The notes: generated by a model from the sequence alone, not told the origin. A stretch of DNA of 64,000 bases from Novipirellula aureliae (GCF_007860185.1 NZ_SJPY01000004.1:583571-647570), one strand, 5' to 3'; shown: positions 18,295 through 28,284, counted from the first letter of the stretch. Made by a program: numbers and translations.

Positions 18295-19347
18295 ATGCAT
18301 CACGCACAGAATCGAACCAGCCAACACAAGAAACAATCTCAAGTGAACCGCTTGCCGCTGCGCCCATGTCGGCTCGCCTTTACCTTGGTCGAGTTGTTGG
18401 TCGTTATTGCGATTATCGGTATCTTGGTAGCACTGTTACTCCCTGCGGTTCAGGCTGCTCGCGAGGCGGCGCGGCGAGTCCAGTGCCAAAACAATTTGAA
18501 GCAGATCGCACTGGCGATGCACAACTACGAATCGGCATACCGAACGCTGCCCTGGGGTGCAAAAGGTGGGCATGGATATAGTTGGACGACCGACATTTTG
18601 CCTTTCGCCGAACAAACCGCTGCCTGGGAAATGGTGCCGCCTGCGACCAACGCGAAGTTGACTTTAGAGGATCGCGAACGTTTGGTCGAGTTGGCGACGA
18701 CGCTGATTCCGATGTATCGATGCCCGACCGAGCCAGGGCCGATGTACCTGAGTGACGACAATAACTTAGCGATCGGCGGCGGCGCGGTCGCACGGGCGAT
18801 GAACAGCTATTTGGGAAACTCGGGAAGCGACGTCACGCGAGACAAGTATTCGCCACTGGTACCGGCGTCTCCGCCGCTGGCAATCGGAATGGAAGCAGGC
18901 AATGGCGTTTTACGTGTCGGTCAATTTGAGCGTCATCCCACCGACCCGCCCGATGCGCCGCCCGCATTGCCTTGGCCTCGAGCGATACCGTTTTCTGGGA
19001 TTTTGGATGGGCTGAGCCAAACGGTAATGGTGGCGGAAACACGTTTTATTGATGACGTTCGCTGTAACACTTGCAGCCACTTTGCACTCTATCATCCCAA
19101 TTTTGGTAAAGGCAAAGGCAAAGGAGACGATTTTTCCGAGGCCCTGCTATCGCTTCATTGGGGGATCAATCTGCAGCAGGCAAACAACGAACAATTGGAG
19201 ATTTCTGCGGGCAGCTATCATGCCGGCGGAGTCCACACCGCGTTTTGCGATGGTTCGGTTCGCTTTCTAAGCGAGAGTCTCGATGAGCCAATTCGTCAAG
19301 CGATCGGGTCCCGGGCCGGTCGCGAGGTGGTCGATGCCTCGTTTTAA
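18295..19347 (+). CDS. DUF1559 protein with prepilin-type N-terminus
   Basis: 350 residues; the ATG has AGGAA upstream. The leader ends in [20 protein letters not shown], the type IV pilin/pseudopilin cleavage and methylation motif, followed by [20 protein letters not shown] and the DUF1559 (SBP_bac_10-like) domain. Near the end is the family box [18 protein letters not shown]. These proteins are greatly expanded in planctomycetes and are thought to be pseudopilin-like surface or periplasmic proteins; the exact role is unknown. It converges with gltA with only 2 nt between stop codons. Confidence 0.92.
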   Translation: MHHAQNRTSQHKKQSQVNRLPLRPCRLAFTLVELLVVIAIIGILVALLLPAVQAAREAARRVQCQNNLKQIALAMHNYESAYRTLPWGAKGGHGYSWTTDILPFAEQTAAWEMVPPATNAKLTLEDRERLVELATTLIPMYRCPTEPGPMYLSDDNNLAIGGGAVARAMNSYLGNSGSDVTRDKYSPLVPASPPLAIGMEAGNGVLRVGQFERHPTDPPDAPPALPWPRAIPFSGILDGLSQTVMVAETRFIDDVRCNTCSHFALYHPNFGKGKGKGDDFSEALLSLHWGINLQQANNEQLEISAGSYHAGGVHTAFCDGSVRFLSESLDEPIRQAIGSRAGREVVDASF

Positions 19348-19349
19348 CT

Positions 19350-20681
19350 CTAGCCCCGTTTTTCGATCGGAACGAATTGCCGCTCGGTAGAACCCGTATA
19401 GATTTGGCGAGGACGATTGATTCGCGTCGCCTCATTGTTGTGCATCTCGATCCAATGCGAGATCCAACCGGGCAATCGTCCAATCGCGAACAAGACCGTA
19501 AACATCTGGACGGGAATCCCCAGTGCTCGGTAAATAACGCCTGAATAGAAATCGACGTTCGGGTATAACTTCTTTTCGATAAAGTAGTCGTCGCGGAGTG
19601 CCACATCGGCTAGCTCTTGGGCGACTTCGAACAAGGGATCATCAAGGTTTAATTTTTCGAGCAACTTATCGCAACTTGCTTTGATGATTGTTGCCCTTGG
19701 ATCAAAGTTCTTGTACACGCGGTGCCCGAACCCCATCAATCGGTAGTCGTCATCTTTGTCTTTCGCTCGTTCAATATACTTTTTGACATTTCCACCATCT
19801 TGGACAATTTGATCGAGCATGTTGACGCAAGCTTCATTCGCTCCGCCATGAAGTGGTCCCCAAAGCGCGCTAATGCCAGCGGAAATTGCAGCGAATAGGT
19901 TGGTGTTACTACTGCCGACCATGCGGACGGTCGAGGTGCTGCAATTTTGCTCGTGATCGGCGTGAACGATCAACAGCAACCTCAACGCCTCGGCAAAATC
20001 AGGATCGACTTCGTATTCGCAGGTAGGCGTTGCGAACATCATGTGCAAAAAGTTCTCACAATAGGTCAAATTATTGTCTGGATACATGAACGGTTGCCCC
20101 ACCGATTTTTTGTAACTGTAGGCTGCAATCGTTGGCAGTTTCGCCAGGAGTCGATAGAGAGAAATTTCAACTTGCTTCGGATCGTTTGGATCGAGCGAAT
20201 CTTGGTAAAACATCGCCAGCGCACCGACGACGCTACTGAGGATCGACATCGGGTGGGCGTGATGTGGAAACCCATTGTAAAAGCTCTTCATGTCCTCATG
20301 GATCATCGTATGATCGCGTATCCCGGCGCGAAACGATGCTGCTTCGTGCCGTGTCGGCAATTCGCCGTAGATCAATAGAAAAGCGGTTTCAATAAAATCA
20401 CAGTTGGCTGCCAATTGCTCGATCGGATAACCGCGATATCGCAGAATTCCTTTTTCACCATCTAAAAAAGTGATCGCACTGCGGGTGCTTCCCGTATTTA
20501 CAAATCCTTCATCGAGCGTAATCAGTTTGGTTTTTGCTCTTAGTTGACTGATATCGATCCCGCGTTCGCCCTCGCTCCCTTCAACAACCGGCATCGCCAA
20601 TTCTTGGTCTTCGAAGACGAGTTTCGCGTTACCCTTGGATTCAACCTCTAATTTGGCGGCAATAGACAAGGCGTTTTTCAT
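19350..20681 (-). CDS. gltA: Citrate synthase
   Basis: 443 residues. It condenses oxaloacetate and acetyl-CoA to citrate (TCA cycle entry). Catalytic landmarks: His in WGPLHGGANEAC, His in MGFGHRVYKNFDPRA and Asp in PNVDFYSGVIYRALG; oxaloacetate-binding HADHEQNCSTSTVR. The N-terminal beta domain (KLEVESKGNAKLVFEDQELA) is of the hexameric, Gram-negative (type II) kind. Its upstream region carries a seven-copy tandem repeat and an imperfect palindrome, so the promoter region is unusually repetitive. Confidence 0.97.
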   Translation of the reverse strand: MKNALSIAAKLEVESKGNAKLVFEDQELAMPVVEGSEGERGIDISQLRAKTKLITLDEGFVNTGSTRSAITFLDGEKGILRYRGYPIEQLAANCDFIETAFLLIYGELPTRHEAASFRAGIRDHTMIHEDMKSFYNGFPHHAHPMSILSSVVGALAMFYQDSLDPNDPKQVEISLYRLLAKLPTIAAYSYKKSVGQPFMYPDNNLTYCENFLHMMFATPTCEYEVDPDFAEALRLLLIVHADHEQNCSTSTVRMVGSSNTNLFAAISAGISALWGPLHGGANEACVNMLDQIVQDGGNVKKYIERAKDKDDDYRLMGFGHRVYKNFDPRATIIKASCDKLLEKLNLDDPLFEVAQELADVALRDDYFIEKKLYPNVDFYSGVIYRALGIPVQMFTVLFAIGRLPGWISHWIEMHNNEATRINRPRQIYTGSTERQFVPIEKRG

Positions 20682-20729
20682 GATGATTCCGGTTCGATCG
20701 GTTAATGGATAATCAGACTCTGTTACTTA

Positions 20730-20856
20730 CTCGCGTGGCACGGTTACTCGCGTGTGGCACGGTAACTCGCGTGTGGCACGGTAACTTGTTGCTCCGCGGC
20801 ACGGTAACTTGCGTGGCACGGTAACTTGCGTGGCACGGTTGCTCGCGTGGCACTGT
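20730..20856. repeat. Seven-copy tandem repeat upstream of gltA
   Basis: Units of 15-23 nt built on CTCGCGTGGCACGGTAA (variants CTTGCGTGGCACGGTAA and CTCGCGTGTGGCACGGTAA) repeat about seven times, beginning 49 nt upstream of the gltA start codon. The unit length is irregular because of 2-nt and 6-nt insertions. Confidence 0.85.
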
Positions 20857-21154
20857 CTGAAAGGTAGCGGAAGTCGTCGAGACTTTCGGCCGCCGGGAGC
20901 CTTGCCGGAAAAACAGAAAGTCTCCATGACTTTTGCGACGGTAGTACCGCTGTACAAGGTGTACAAGGGTTTTCAGACGGAGCCTACTGGCTAGGCCACC
21001 TAGTGTAGTGTTGTGTCCACAAACCGACAATCACACCACTCGCTTTGCCAGTCCAAAATTGAGGGTACCCGAAAAGGCTCAACCTTGTGTACGCGAAAAG
21101 GATGCCGGATGAAAGTCATGACGCCACCCACAAAAGCCAAAACCTAGAACTCGA
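20857..21154. other. Intergenic region between gltA upstream repeat and CNNM gene
   Basis: Apart from the palindrome at 20871 I see no gene or clear promoter. GTACAAGGTGTACAAGG near 20952 is a small direct repeat. Confidence 0.4.
20871..20946. repeat. Imperfect palindrome related to the GTAGCGAAAGTCG motif
   Basis: The left arm GTAGCGGAAGTCGTCGAGAC and right arm (reverse complement GTCGCAAAAGTCATGGAGAC, each continuing TTTC) enclose ~25 nt. The arm shares GTAGCG-AAGTCG with the short motif seen at 32723 and 34905. Confidence 0.55.
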
Positions 21155-22444
21155 TCAACCGACTCTTTGGTCCTTGTTTTTTTGTCGGCGAATACGCATC
21201 GAATCGATTTTTCGATTACTGGCTTTCAAAATTTCAATTTCGGATTCACCAAGTGTCAAACGATGTCCCGCCTCGGGAATCGCGCCTGTGTGAAACAATA
21301 CATAACCCGCAATCGTTTCGTAATCGTCGCTCTCTGGCAAATCCCAACCGACCAGATCGTTCAAGTCGTCAATCATCAATCGACCATCGACTTCGACCGT
21401 ATCGTCATCAATTACTTGCAGACCGATCTCTTCGTCCTCATCCGATTCGTCGACGATCTCGCCGACAATTTCCTCGAGTGCATCTTCGATGGTAACGACG
21501 CCCGTGGTTTGTTGAAACTCATCGAGGACAATCGCCATGTGACTGCGGCTATGAAGAAATTCGCGAAGCAAGATTTCGACCGACCGATCAACCGGAACGA
21601 TCCAACTGCGACGCATGATTTTTGAAATGGGTTTATCCGGTTCGCCATCCTTCTGCAGATACGGAAGTAGATCCTTTACGTACAAAATGCCGACCACGTT
21701 GTCGAGCGTTCCCTCGTAGACGGGCAACCGAGTTCGGCCTGCCTCGACAATCGTTTCGAGGATCTGTTCCCAGCTCCAGGACACATCCAACGCGTCGACG
21801 TCACCGCGAGGCGTCATGATGTGGCCGACTGTATCTTCATGAAGGGTCATCACTCCTTGGATCATTTCACGAACCCCCGGACCGAAATATCCTTCACGTT
21901 CGCCCGCCGTAACGATCGTGCGAATTTCATCCTCGAGTTGCTCTTGATCTTCGTCTTCATGCTCTTGCTTCCCAGCCAATCGACGCGTAATGATCTCAAC
22001 AAGCTCACCGGGTGCCGACAACGGGTGCATCAGCACCGACAGTCCGTGCCAAAATGGCCAGGTGTGGTAAAGCACCTGCGTCGATGCGAAGCGGGTGACT
22101 GCGGCAGGAAACCAGACATGAATCAGCATCATCGAAATGCCTGCGCCAAATGCCCAAGTGGCAAGTTGACTGGCATTCGGGTCGCCGTCGTTTGCAAACA
22201 GGCCAGCCGTGCCGGCGATTAGAAATAGCGTTGTGCCAATCATCCGCAAATACTCGCTACCGCGGATCGCAGCATCTTGATGATCGATGACCGCACCGAA
22301 TCGATCGCGATTCTTGTTGAGCCGGCAATAAGCTTCGAGTGATCGGCCTGCAAACCGATCGAGCAATTCGCCACCAAGGCCACCTATACTGCTGATGGCA
22401 AAACCGGTTGCTGACAAAATCCACCAAAAAACCCAGTCGGTCAC
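21155..22444 (-). CDS. CNNM/CorC-type transporter protein (DUF21-CBS-CorC_HlyC)
   Basis: 429 residues. An N-terminal DUF21 membrane domain (about 1-180, several hydrophobic helices) is followed by a tandem CBS pair (about 205-330; HIMTPRGDVDALD, RLPVYEGTLDNVVGILYVKDLL, MAIVLDEFQQTTGVVTIEDALEEIVGEI) and a C-terminal CorC_HlyC domain (VDGRLMIDDLNDLVG, YETIAGYVLFHTGAIPEAG). Family members are linked to Mg2+/Co2+ efflux. The GTG start overlaps the ybeY stop as GTGA, so translation is probably coupled. It is last in the phoH-pgpH-ybeY cluster. Confidence 0.9.
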   Translation of the reverse strand: MTDWVFWWILSATGFAISSIGGLGGELLDRFAGRSLEAYCRLNKNRDRFGAVIDHQDAAIRGSEYLRMIGTTLFLIAGTAGLFANDGDPNASQLATWAFGAGISMMLIHVWFPAAVTRFASTQVLYHTWPFWHGLSVLMHPLSAPGELVEIITRRLAGKQEHEDEDQEQLEDEIRTIVTAGEREGYFGPGVREMIQGVMTLHEDTVGHIMTPRGDVDALDVSWSWEQILETIVEAGRTRLPVYEGTLDNVVGILYVKDLLPYLQKDGEPDKPISKIMRRSWIVPVDRSVEILLREFLHSRSHMAIVLDEFQQTTGVVTIEDALEEIVGEIVDESDEDEEIGLQVIDDDTVEVDGRLMIDDLNDLVGWDLPESDDYETIAGYVLFHTGAIPEAGHRLTLGESEIEILKASNRKIDSMRIRRQKNKDQRVG

Positions 22445-23016
22445 TTTTTCACCTCAGACCGATCCGTCGTCGCTTGCCCCGAGTCCGGCTCATGTGAATT
22501 CGATTCACCTGCGTGGGCGTCGACAGCGTCGGGACCAACCGCGTCCGTCATTTCGATGCCCAGCTTTCGCATGACACCGATTTCGGCAGCTCGCATCGAA
22601 CGGCGACCTTGCGGAGCTTGGTCATCCATTCCTGTCAAATGCAAGGTTCCATGGACGACATAAAGAAGCAGCTCATGCTCGGCTGGCCACGCCAATTCCT
22701 CGGCAGCTCGTTGTGCCGTCTCCAAGCTAACGGCCAATTCACCTTCGATTCTTGGTGCATCCGCAAAGTAGCCAAAACTAATCACGTCGGTTTCATAGTC
22801 GTGTCCAAGGTGTACTCGATTGATCAAACGTATCTCGTTGTCATTGGTGATGCGGATTCCCACTTCACCGAATGCGAAGCCACGATAATCGAGTGCCGCA
22901 GCGGCAGCACGTTGAATGGAATCGTACCAATGTAACTCGGGTAAGGGGGCGTCGGCAATGATCTCGATCGACAATCGATCGTTTCTATGCGGATTGTTGT
23001 CCAGGATATTTGACAC
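22441..23016 (-). CDS. ybeY: Endoribonuclease/rRNA maturation factor YbeY
   Basis: 191 residues. YbeY is a zinc-dependent RNase involved in 16S rRNA 3'-end processing and ribosome quality control. The signature is HGTLHLTGMDDQ: the first two ligand histidines are present, but the third ligand position, His124 in E. coli numbering (GYDH), reads Asp (GMDD). The C-terminal ~40 residues (DAVGPDAVDAHAGESNSHE) are an extra acidic tail. The start overlaps the end of the upstream HD-domain gene by 32 nt, and the stop overlaps the CNNM start. Confidence 0.93.
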   Translation of the reverse strand: MSNILDNNPHRNDRLSIEIIADAPLPELHWYDSIQRAAAAALDYRGFAFGEVGIRITNDNEIRLINRVHLGHDYETDVISFGYFADAPRIEGELAVSLETAQRAAEELAWPAEHELLLYVVHGTLHLTGMDDQAPQGRRSMRAAEIGVMRKLGIEMTDAVGPDAVDAHAGESNSHEPDSGQATTDRSEVKK

Positions 23017-25378
23017 GTGCGTGATAGATCGCGGTAAGGGATTTGACTAGACTCGCTCGGATACGGTCGAGTTGGCGAAACGTTAGTCCACATTCATCGA
23101 ATTGGCCATCGGCCATCTTCTTTTGAGCAATCGCGTCAACCAAACCTTGAATCCGTGAAGGCGTTGGGTCGACCAACGTACGCGAGGCACTCTCGACCGT
23201 ATCGGCCAACATCATGACCGCCGCTTCGAGCGTTTGCGGTTTTGGTCCAGGGTATCGAAAGTCTTTGTCGCTAACGGTATCGCCATTGGGATCTTCTTCA
23301 CTACGCCGAGCCGCTTCACGGTAAAAGTACTCGACCAATGTCGTTCCATGATGCTGCATGATGAAGTCAATGATCGACTGCGGCAAATGATGACTTCTAG
23401 CAAGGTCGGCACCATCCTTGACATGAGCGATAATCACGAGCGTGCTCATTGCAGGCTGAAGCGAATCGTGTTGATTGATTCCGGAGCTTTGGTTCTCGAT
23501 GAAATAGTCCGGTTTGAACATTTTTCCAATGTCATGGAAATACGCGCCCACCCGAACGAGCAGGCCGTTGGCACCAATCGCATCGGCTGCTGCCTCCGCA
23601 ATCGACGCGACGTTGATCGAGTGGTTGTAGGTCCCCGGTGCACGTTGAGCCAGACGCCTTAGTAGCGGATGGCTTGCATCGCCAAGTTCCAATAGACTTA
23701 AATCGGTTTGCACGCCGAAAGCTTTCTCCACGAGTGGCAGCAATCCGGTCATCGACGCAGCCGACACCAGGATACAGAACCCTGCCCAAAGCGCTTCGCG
23801 GCATAGCCCTCCGACCACCGATCCAAAATAGGGCCCATTGTAAAATGGTGTCGATTCCGCTGCCTCGTCGACGTTCGATAACGTTTCCGCGGTGACGACG
23901 CCGACACCGACAACGGTAATCGCCGTGATCGCGGCTGAGATGGCTCCGACATATAGCAAATGAGTGCGAGTGCGAATGCGTCCCAACAACAACATACAGC
24001 TGGTACTGGCGGCCAACAACATCACCAATTCCGATATCGACGCGCCTAAAAACAAGGTGACACTCAAACAAACCGCTGCCATCAACAATAACGCCAACTC
24101 TCGCCCGTAAACGACTGCAGCAACCGTCGACGCCAATACCAACGGGATCAGCTCGCTACGCCACTCATCGCGAGCGGCGTAGTAGCAAAGGACGACCGTG
24201 GCCACGATCAAAACCAACATCTTGGCAAACTTTGCACGATCGAGTAGCAGCGATCGATCTTCAACAAAGAAGATGTACGAACCACAAAGAAGATAGAGGG
24301 CGCACATCATTCCTCCATAGGCGGTAAAGCGAGCCAACTTGTCTCGCCATCCCATCCGGCTGGCAAATTCTCGCTCTTCCATTCTCAGCAAAGCAATCTC
24401 TTTGCCCGTCAGCGGCTCGCCAGCGGTGGCCAGTTTCGAATCGCCAGCATAATAGGTTGTCATCACCGGTTCGACTCGTGCAGCGGCGGCCAAGCGTGCT
24501 TGCTCACTCAATTCGTCGTCGTATTGAAGCGTTTCGTATTCGGGCAATCGGTTGACAAACCATTGGCCGATCATCCGCGCGGCCACTTGATCCTGGTCCA
24601 AATCAAAGCGAGACCGAAAGTACTCTTGCAAAAGACTTTGAAATTCACTGCTCGCTTGGGCAATCCGCACCTTGCTTGCTTCGACTGGCACGGCTTCGTC
24701 CGGCAATCCCGCCGGGTAGACCATGATAATCCGCTGGTTCCCCTGATCCGGTTTATGCTGCATCGACCGCAGCAGGCCATGGTCATAGATCGGCTTCATC
24801 GCCATCGCGACCGCTTCGTCGACCTTGATCAGCTCAGGATCGGTGGCCAAGACCGATTTTAGAATTGCAAACTGTTGCTCTGGAGCGACCTTGACGCTAT
24901 CGGTTTCCTCCATCTCATCGTCCGCGACGGCTTGCTCTTTGCTGCGGAGAAACTCCTCGAACGCTTTGCGTTCATCGTCGTTCATCTGTTCGTAGGATTG
25001 AGCACCGAGAGTCAAGAAGAGCTGGTCTTTTAGAATCGCTCTCAATTGGTCGAGCGGTTTGGTGCGATTGCGATACAACACCGGTTCTTCACGCCGCTTT
25101 TGGCGGCGCAGTGCGTCGGTCTCAAATTCATCGGGAACCTGAAACGTGACTCGTGTGATCAAGTCGCGTTTCAAAATGCTCCCCTTGCGATAGGCAAATG
25201 GCAACTGCCAAGCTTGGCAAAGCACCAACATCAAAACGGCAGCCGCCACCGCCATCGCGATTCGCAGCAAGAAATCGGACTTGTCACTCCGCTGCCACCA
25301 CTGGACGAATCGCGGTTTGGGGATTCCAAGCGATTCGATGCGTTCTTGGCGGGTTCGTTTTTTCGTTGACGTGCTCAT
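22985..25378 (-). CDS. 7TM-HDED/HD-domain phosphohydrolase (PgpH-like)
   Basis: 797 residues. A single N-terminal helix (about 37-56, AVAAAVLMLVLCQAW) and a large extracytoplasmic 7TMR-HDED domain (about 60-340) come first, then a seven-helix membrane block (about 355-560) and a cytoplasmic HD domain (TYNHSINVASIAEAAADAIG, GAYFHDIGKMFKPDYFIENQ, MMLADTVESASR). The architecture is that of PgpH c-di-AMP phosphodiesterases; activity on c-di-AMP is an inference. It sits between phoH and ybeY, a conserved order in many bacteria. Confidence 0.9.
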   Translation of the reverse strand: MSTSTKKRTRQERIESLGIPKPRFVQWWQRSDKSDFLLRIAMAVAAAVLMLVLCQAWQLPFAYRKGSILKRDLITRVTFQVPDEFETDALRRQKRREEPVLYRNRTKPLDQLRAILKDQLFLTLGAQSYEQMNDDERKAFEEFLRSKEQAVADDEMEETDSVKVAPEQQFAILKSVLATDPELIKVDEAVAMAMKPIYDHGLLRSMQHKPDQGNQRIIMVYPAGLPDEAVPVEASKVRIAQASSEFQSLLQEYFRSRFDLDQDQVAARMIGQWFVNRLPEYETLQYDDELSEQARLAAAARVEPVMTTYYAGDSKLATAGEPLTGKEIALLRMEEREFASRMGWRDKLARFTAYGGMMCALYLLCGSYIFFVEDRSLLLDRAKFAKMLVLIVATVVLCYYAARDEWRSELIPLVLASTVAAVVYGRELALLLMAAVCLSVTLFLGASISELVMLLAASTSCMLLLGRIRTRTHLLYVGAISAAITAITVVGVGVVTAETLSNVDEAAESTPFYNGPYFGSVVGGLCREALWAGFCILVSAASMTGLLPLVEKAFGVQTDLSLLELGDASHPLLRRLAQRAPGTYNHSINVASIAEAAADAIGANGLLVRVGAYFHDIGKMFKPDYFIENQSSGINQHDSLQPAMSTLVIIAHVKDGADLARSHHLPQSIIDFIMQHHGTTLVEYFYREAARRSEEDPNGDTVSDKDFRYPGPKPQTLEAAVMMLADTVESASRTLVDPTPSRIQGLVDAIAQKKMADGQFDECGLTFRQLDRIRASLVKSLTAIYHARVKYPGQQSA

Positions 25379-25390
25379 CGCTTTGATATG

Positions 25391-26344
25391 CTACTCATGT
25401 GGATGAGTATCATACGCATTGACGATCCTTTGGACTAATTTGTGACGAACGATATCGGTCTCGCGCAGCCGCACCGACCCGATCCCTTCTATTTTGCCTA
25501 GCCGACGCATCGCATCGCTTAGACCGCTGGTAATGCCTTTGGGCAAATCTTGCTGTGAGGTGTCGCCGCTAACGACCATTTTACTCTGCTCGCCCATTCG
25601 GGTTAAAAACATTTTCATTTGTGCAACGGTCGTGTTTTGAGCTTCGTCTAAAATAATGAACGCATCGTTAAGCGTCCTACCACGCATGTAGGCAAGTGGG
25701 ATGACTTCAATGACGTCCTGTTCCATCAAGGCACGCGATTGATCATAGTCAATCATCTCGCCGAGTGCATCCATCAAGGGACGCAGATAAGGGTTTAGTT
25801 TTGCACGTAGATCCCCAGGGAGGAAGCCCAGGCTTTCGCCCGCTTCCACGGCAGGCCGCACGAGCACGATTTTGCGAACCAAACCAGCCCGCAACGCTTC
25901 GACTGCCATCGCGACCGCCAAGTAGGTTTTTCCACAACCGGCTGGGCCCGCAGCGAAGGTCAAGTCGTATTGCCGGATCGTGTCGACGTAAACCGCCTGC
26001 CCCGGCGTACGAGGCTTGATTTGTCGCCCTGCATGCTGGATATCAATCGCTTCCGCTTTGACGCGGGGCGCCGCACCATCGATGACTCCGCCATGCTCGG
26101 AGGCCGCTCCATCGACGTCATCGCTGCTCAATCCGCCTTTTTTTCGAGAAATTTGCCGCATTCGCTCCAATGTCCGCGTTGCGTTCTGAACACGCTCCTC
26201 TTCGCCCGCGATTCGGATTTGACCATCACGCTGCGTGATGCTGACATCGAACAGCCGTTTTAGCTTTCGCAAATGTTGGTCGCGAGGCCCAAAAAGAGCC
26301 AAGATTTCGTCCGCATTAGCAATCGCCAATGTCGCTTCGGTCAT
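25391..26344 (-). CDS. PhoH-like ATPase (YbeZ type)
   Basis: 317 residues. A short N-terminal KH-like region (about 20-75, FGPRDQHLRKLKRLFDVSI) precedes the PhoH ATPase domain: Walker A FAAGPAGCGKTYLAVAMA, PAVEAGESLGFLPGDL, Walker B FIILDEAQNTT and GDTSQQDLP. PhoH/YbeZ is associated with YbeY in RNA metabolism, which agrees with the operon phoH-pgpH-ybeY. It ends 12 nt before the next start. Confidence 0.93.
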   Translation of the reverse strand: MTEATLAIANADEILALFGPRDQHLRKLKRLFDVSITQRDGQIRIAGEEERVQNATRTLERMRQISRKKGGLSSDDVDGAASEHGGVIDGAAPRVKAEAIDIQHAGRQIKPRTPGQAVYVDTIRQYDLTFAAGPAGCGKTYLAVAMAVEALRAGLVRKIVLVRPAVEAGESLGFLPGDLRAKLNPYLRPLMDALGEMIDYDQSRALMEQDVIEVIPLAYMRGRTLNDAFIILDEAQNTTVAQMKMFLTRMGEQSKMVVSGDTSQQDLPKGITSGLSDAMRRLGKIEGIGSVRLRETDIVRHKLVQRIVNAYDTHPHE

Positions 26345-26445
26345 TCAAAAACCTTTGTTTGTATTCTTTCCATCGCTTGCTTTACCGAAAAGAGTTTCCT
26401 GTCAAGTCTCGGTCAATTCTAATCACAGGCGTGATTTAGCAAACA

Positions 26446-27456
26446 CTAAACGATAGGCCCTGCAACACCCGCTGAAAAGCATAGAAACGCTGGCATGATC
26501 GCAGAGATTAAAGAATCCGTGACATCCCAAACGCCTCCAAGGCCCGGCAGCAAATTACCGCTATCCTTGGCGGCATTATCGCGTTTCACCAATGATTCCG
26601 CCAAATCGCCTACCATTCCGGAGACCGCAAGTATCGGGCCAAGGATCAGGGCACCCAAGACAGGAGGCATTCCAGCGGCGGCTAGGTTCACATTGCTACC
26701 CGAAACAGCCTCCATTTCAACTCCCAAAAATATTGGAAAAAGCCATTTCAAACAAACGAAAGCAACGATCGTACTACTTACGATACCACCAATCGCTCCT
26801 TCGACGGTCTTTCCCGGACTGAGCCGAGAAATCAGTTTGTGCTTTCCTATCGCTCGGCCAACAAAGTAGGCACCCGCATCGGCTGACTTTGTGACCAAAA
26901 CCATGGTTAACAATGCTGCGACACCCCAGTTTCCGCTGCCTAGACTGCGAAGCGAAAACAGCATCGCCATCGGTAGACCAACGTAAATCGCGATGAAAAC
27001 AGTCGATGCCATGCGTCCGGTGACGACGCCGACATCCGCTTTCAATGCGGCTTCGGAACTTGTGACTTCAGAGCGTGTGCCAGGTTTGCCATAGAGAAAC
27101 ATTTCTCGCCCAACCGTTAACATGACGGCTACCACCGCTCCGACGACCATCGCGCCGAACATTCCGAACGTGGCGTTTGCAGGATAACTCGAATGAAACA
27201 GCGGCCACATTAGCGGGACGATTGGCGATAGCGTCACAATGGTGGTTGAGATTAGGACGGTCGAACGCGACAGGTACCTTCCGCTCGCCATGACCAGCCC
27301 CGCTAAATCCCAAGCCGTGCCGATGGCAAAGAACAGGAGAATCGGGACGAGCCAAAGTCCCTCCAGCCCCGCTCGAGACCGAGTGACATCGAGGTAGAGC
27401 AGCAAACAGATGACTGCAATCAATGCAATCGATGTTTTTAAACGGTCGGCTAACAA
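26446..27456 (-). CDS. cdsA: Phosphatidate cytidylyltransferase
   Basis: 336 residues, about eight membrane helices. It makes CDP-diacylglycerol from phosphatidate and CTP in the inner membrane. The C-terminal signature is clear: KSADAGAYFVGRAIG, KLISRLSPGKTVEGAIGG and the end motif KDSGNLLPGLGGVWDVTDSL. The start is TTG at 27456 with GGAGAG 9 nt upstream. It follows uppS on the same strand, the common order for isoprenoid/lipid genes. Confidence 0.95.
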   Translation of the reverse strand: MLADRLKTSIALIAVICLLLYLDVTRSRAGLEGLWLVPILLFFAIGTAWDLAGLVMASGRYLSRSTVLISTTIVTLSPIVPLMWPLFHSSYPANATFGMFGAMVVGAVVAVMLTVGREMFLYGKPGTRSEVTSSEAALKADVGVVTGRMASTVFIAIYVGLPMAMLFSLRSLGSGNWGVAALLTMVLVTKSADAGAYFVGRAIGKHKLISRLSPGKTVEGAIGGIVSSTIVAFVCLKWLFPIFLGVEMEAVSGSNVNLAAAGMPPVLGALILGPILAVSGMVGDLAESLVKRDNAAKDSGNLLPGLGGVWDVTDSLISAIMPAFLCFSAGVAGPIV

Positions 27457-27548
27457 AGCTTGGTTCTCTCCGTAAATTGTCGCTTAAGGTGGTGGACGGG
27501 TTACCGAGTCCCCTTCAGCCAAGTTCAATTCTCAATGGGAACCGAGCA

Positions 27549-28262
27549 TTATTGATTGACGCTCAATCCGCCGAAGCGACGTTGCCGAGTCGCGTAGTCG
27601 TCTATCGCCGATAAAAACAATTCCCGTTTGAAGTCTGGCCAACATGACTCGGTCACCCACAGTTCAGCATAGCTCAATTGCCACAGCAGAAAGTTGCTGA
27701 CACGAAAATCGCCACCGGTGCGTATCATCAAATCGACTTCGGGAAGTCCTGCTGTATAGAGCCGACTCGAGACCAATTCTTCATCGATCTTCTCTTCAGC
27801 CAACTTGCCGTCGGCGACTTCTCGAGCCAATTCGCGGACGACTTTGGTGATCTCATCGCGACCACCATAATCGATTGCTAACACAAGAGCGGTGCCTTGA
27901 TTCTCGGCCGACATCTGCAGCGTTTTGTCCATCTCTGTGATGACGGATTCGGGCAAACGGTCTCGTCGCCCAATGACCTTCAAACGCAGGCCTTGCTCCA
28001 TAATCAAACGACGCTCTTCAACCAAGTACTGCTCGAGTAAATGCATTAGAAAGTCCAACTCAGGCTGCGGACGTTTCCAGTTTTCACTCGACAAGCAGTA
28101 AAGCGTGATCGCTTCGATGCCCAGTTCTGAGGCCATTTCGCTTACCATCCGCACCGAGTCGACGCCCCGACGATGGCCTTCGATTCGAGGCAATCCTTGT
28201 GCTTCTGCCCAGCGACCATTGCCATCCATGATGATCGCAATATGCTTCGGAAGATCGGCCAT
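27549..28262 (-). CDS. uppS: Isoprenyl transferase (undecaprenyl diphosphate synthase type)
   Basis: 237 residues from the ATG at 28262 (AGGTAAG upstream). It extends farnesyl diphosphate with isopentenyl diphosphate in cis to make the lipid carrier for cell-envelope polymers. Motifs: IAIIMDGNGRWAEAQGLPR (Asp and P-loop), GHRRGVDSVR, YCLSSENWKRP, and the C-terminal DLMIRTGGDFRVSNFLLWQ with ELWVTESCWPDF. It lies 23 nt from purA upstream. Confidence 0.96.
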   Translation of the reverse strand: MADLPKHIAIIMDGNGRWAEAQGLPRIEGHRRGVDSVRMVSEMASELGIEAITLYCLSSENWKRPQPELDFLMHLLEQYLVEERRLIMEQGLRLKVIGRRDRLPESVITEMDKTLQMSAENQGTALVLAIDYGGRDEITKVVRELAREVADGKLAEEKIDEELVSSRLYTAGLPEVDLMIRTGGDFRVSNFLLWQLSYAELWVTESCWPDFKRELFLSAIDDYATRQRRFGGLSVNQ

Positions 28263-28284
28263 AACAAACTTACCTTGCAATACC

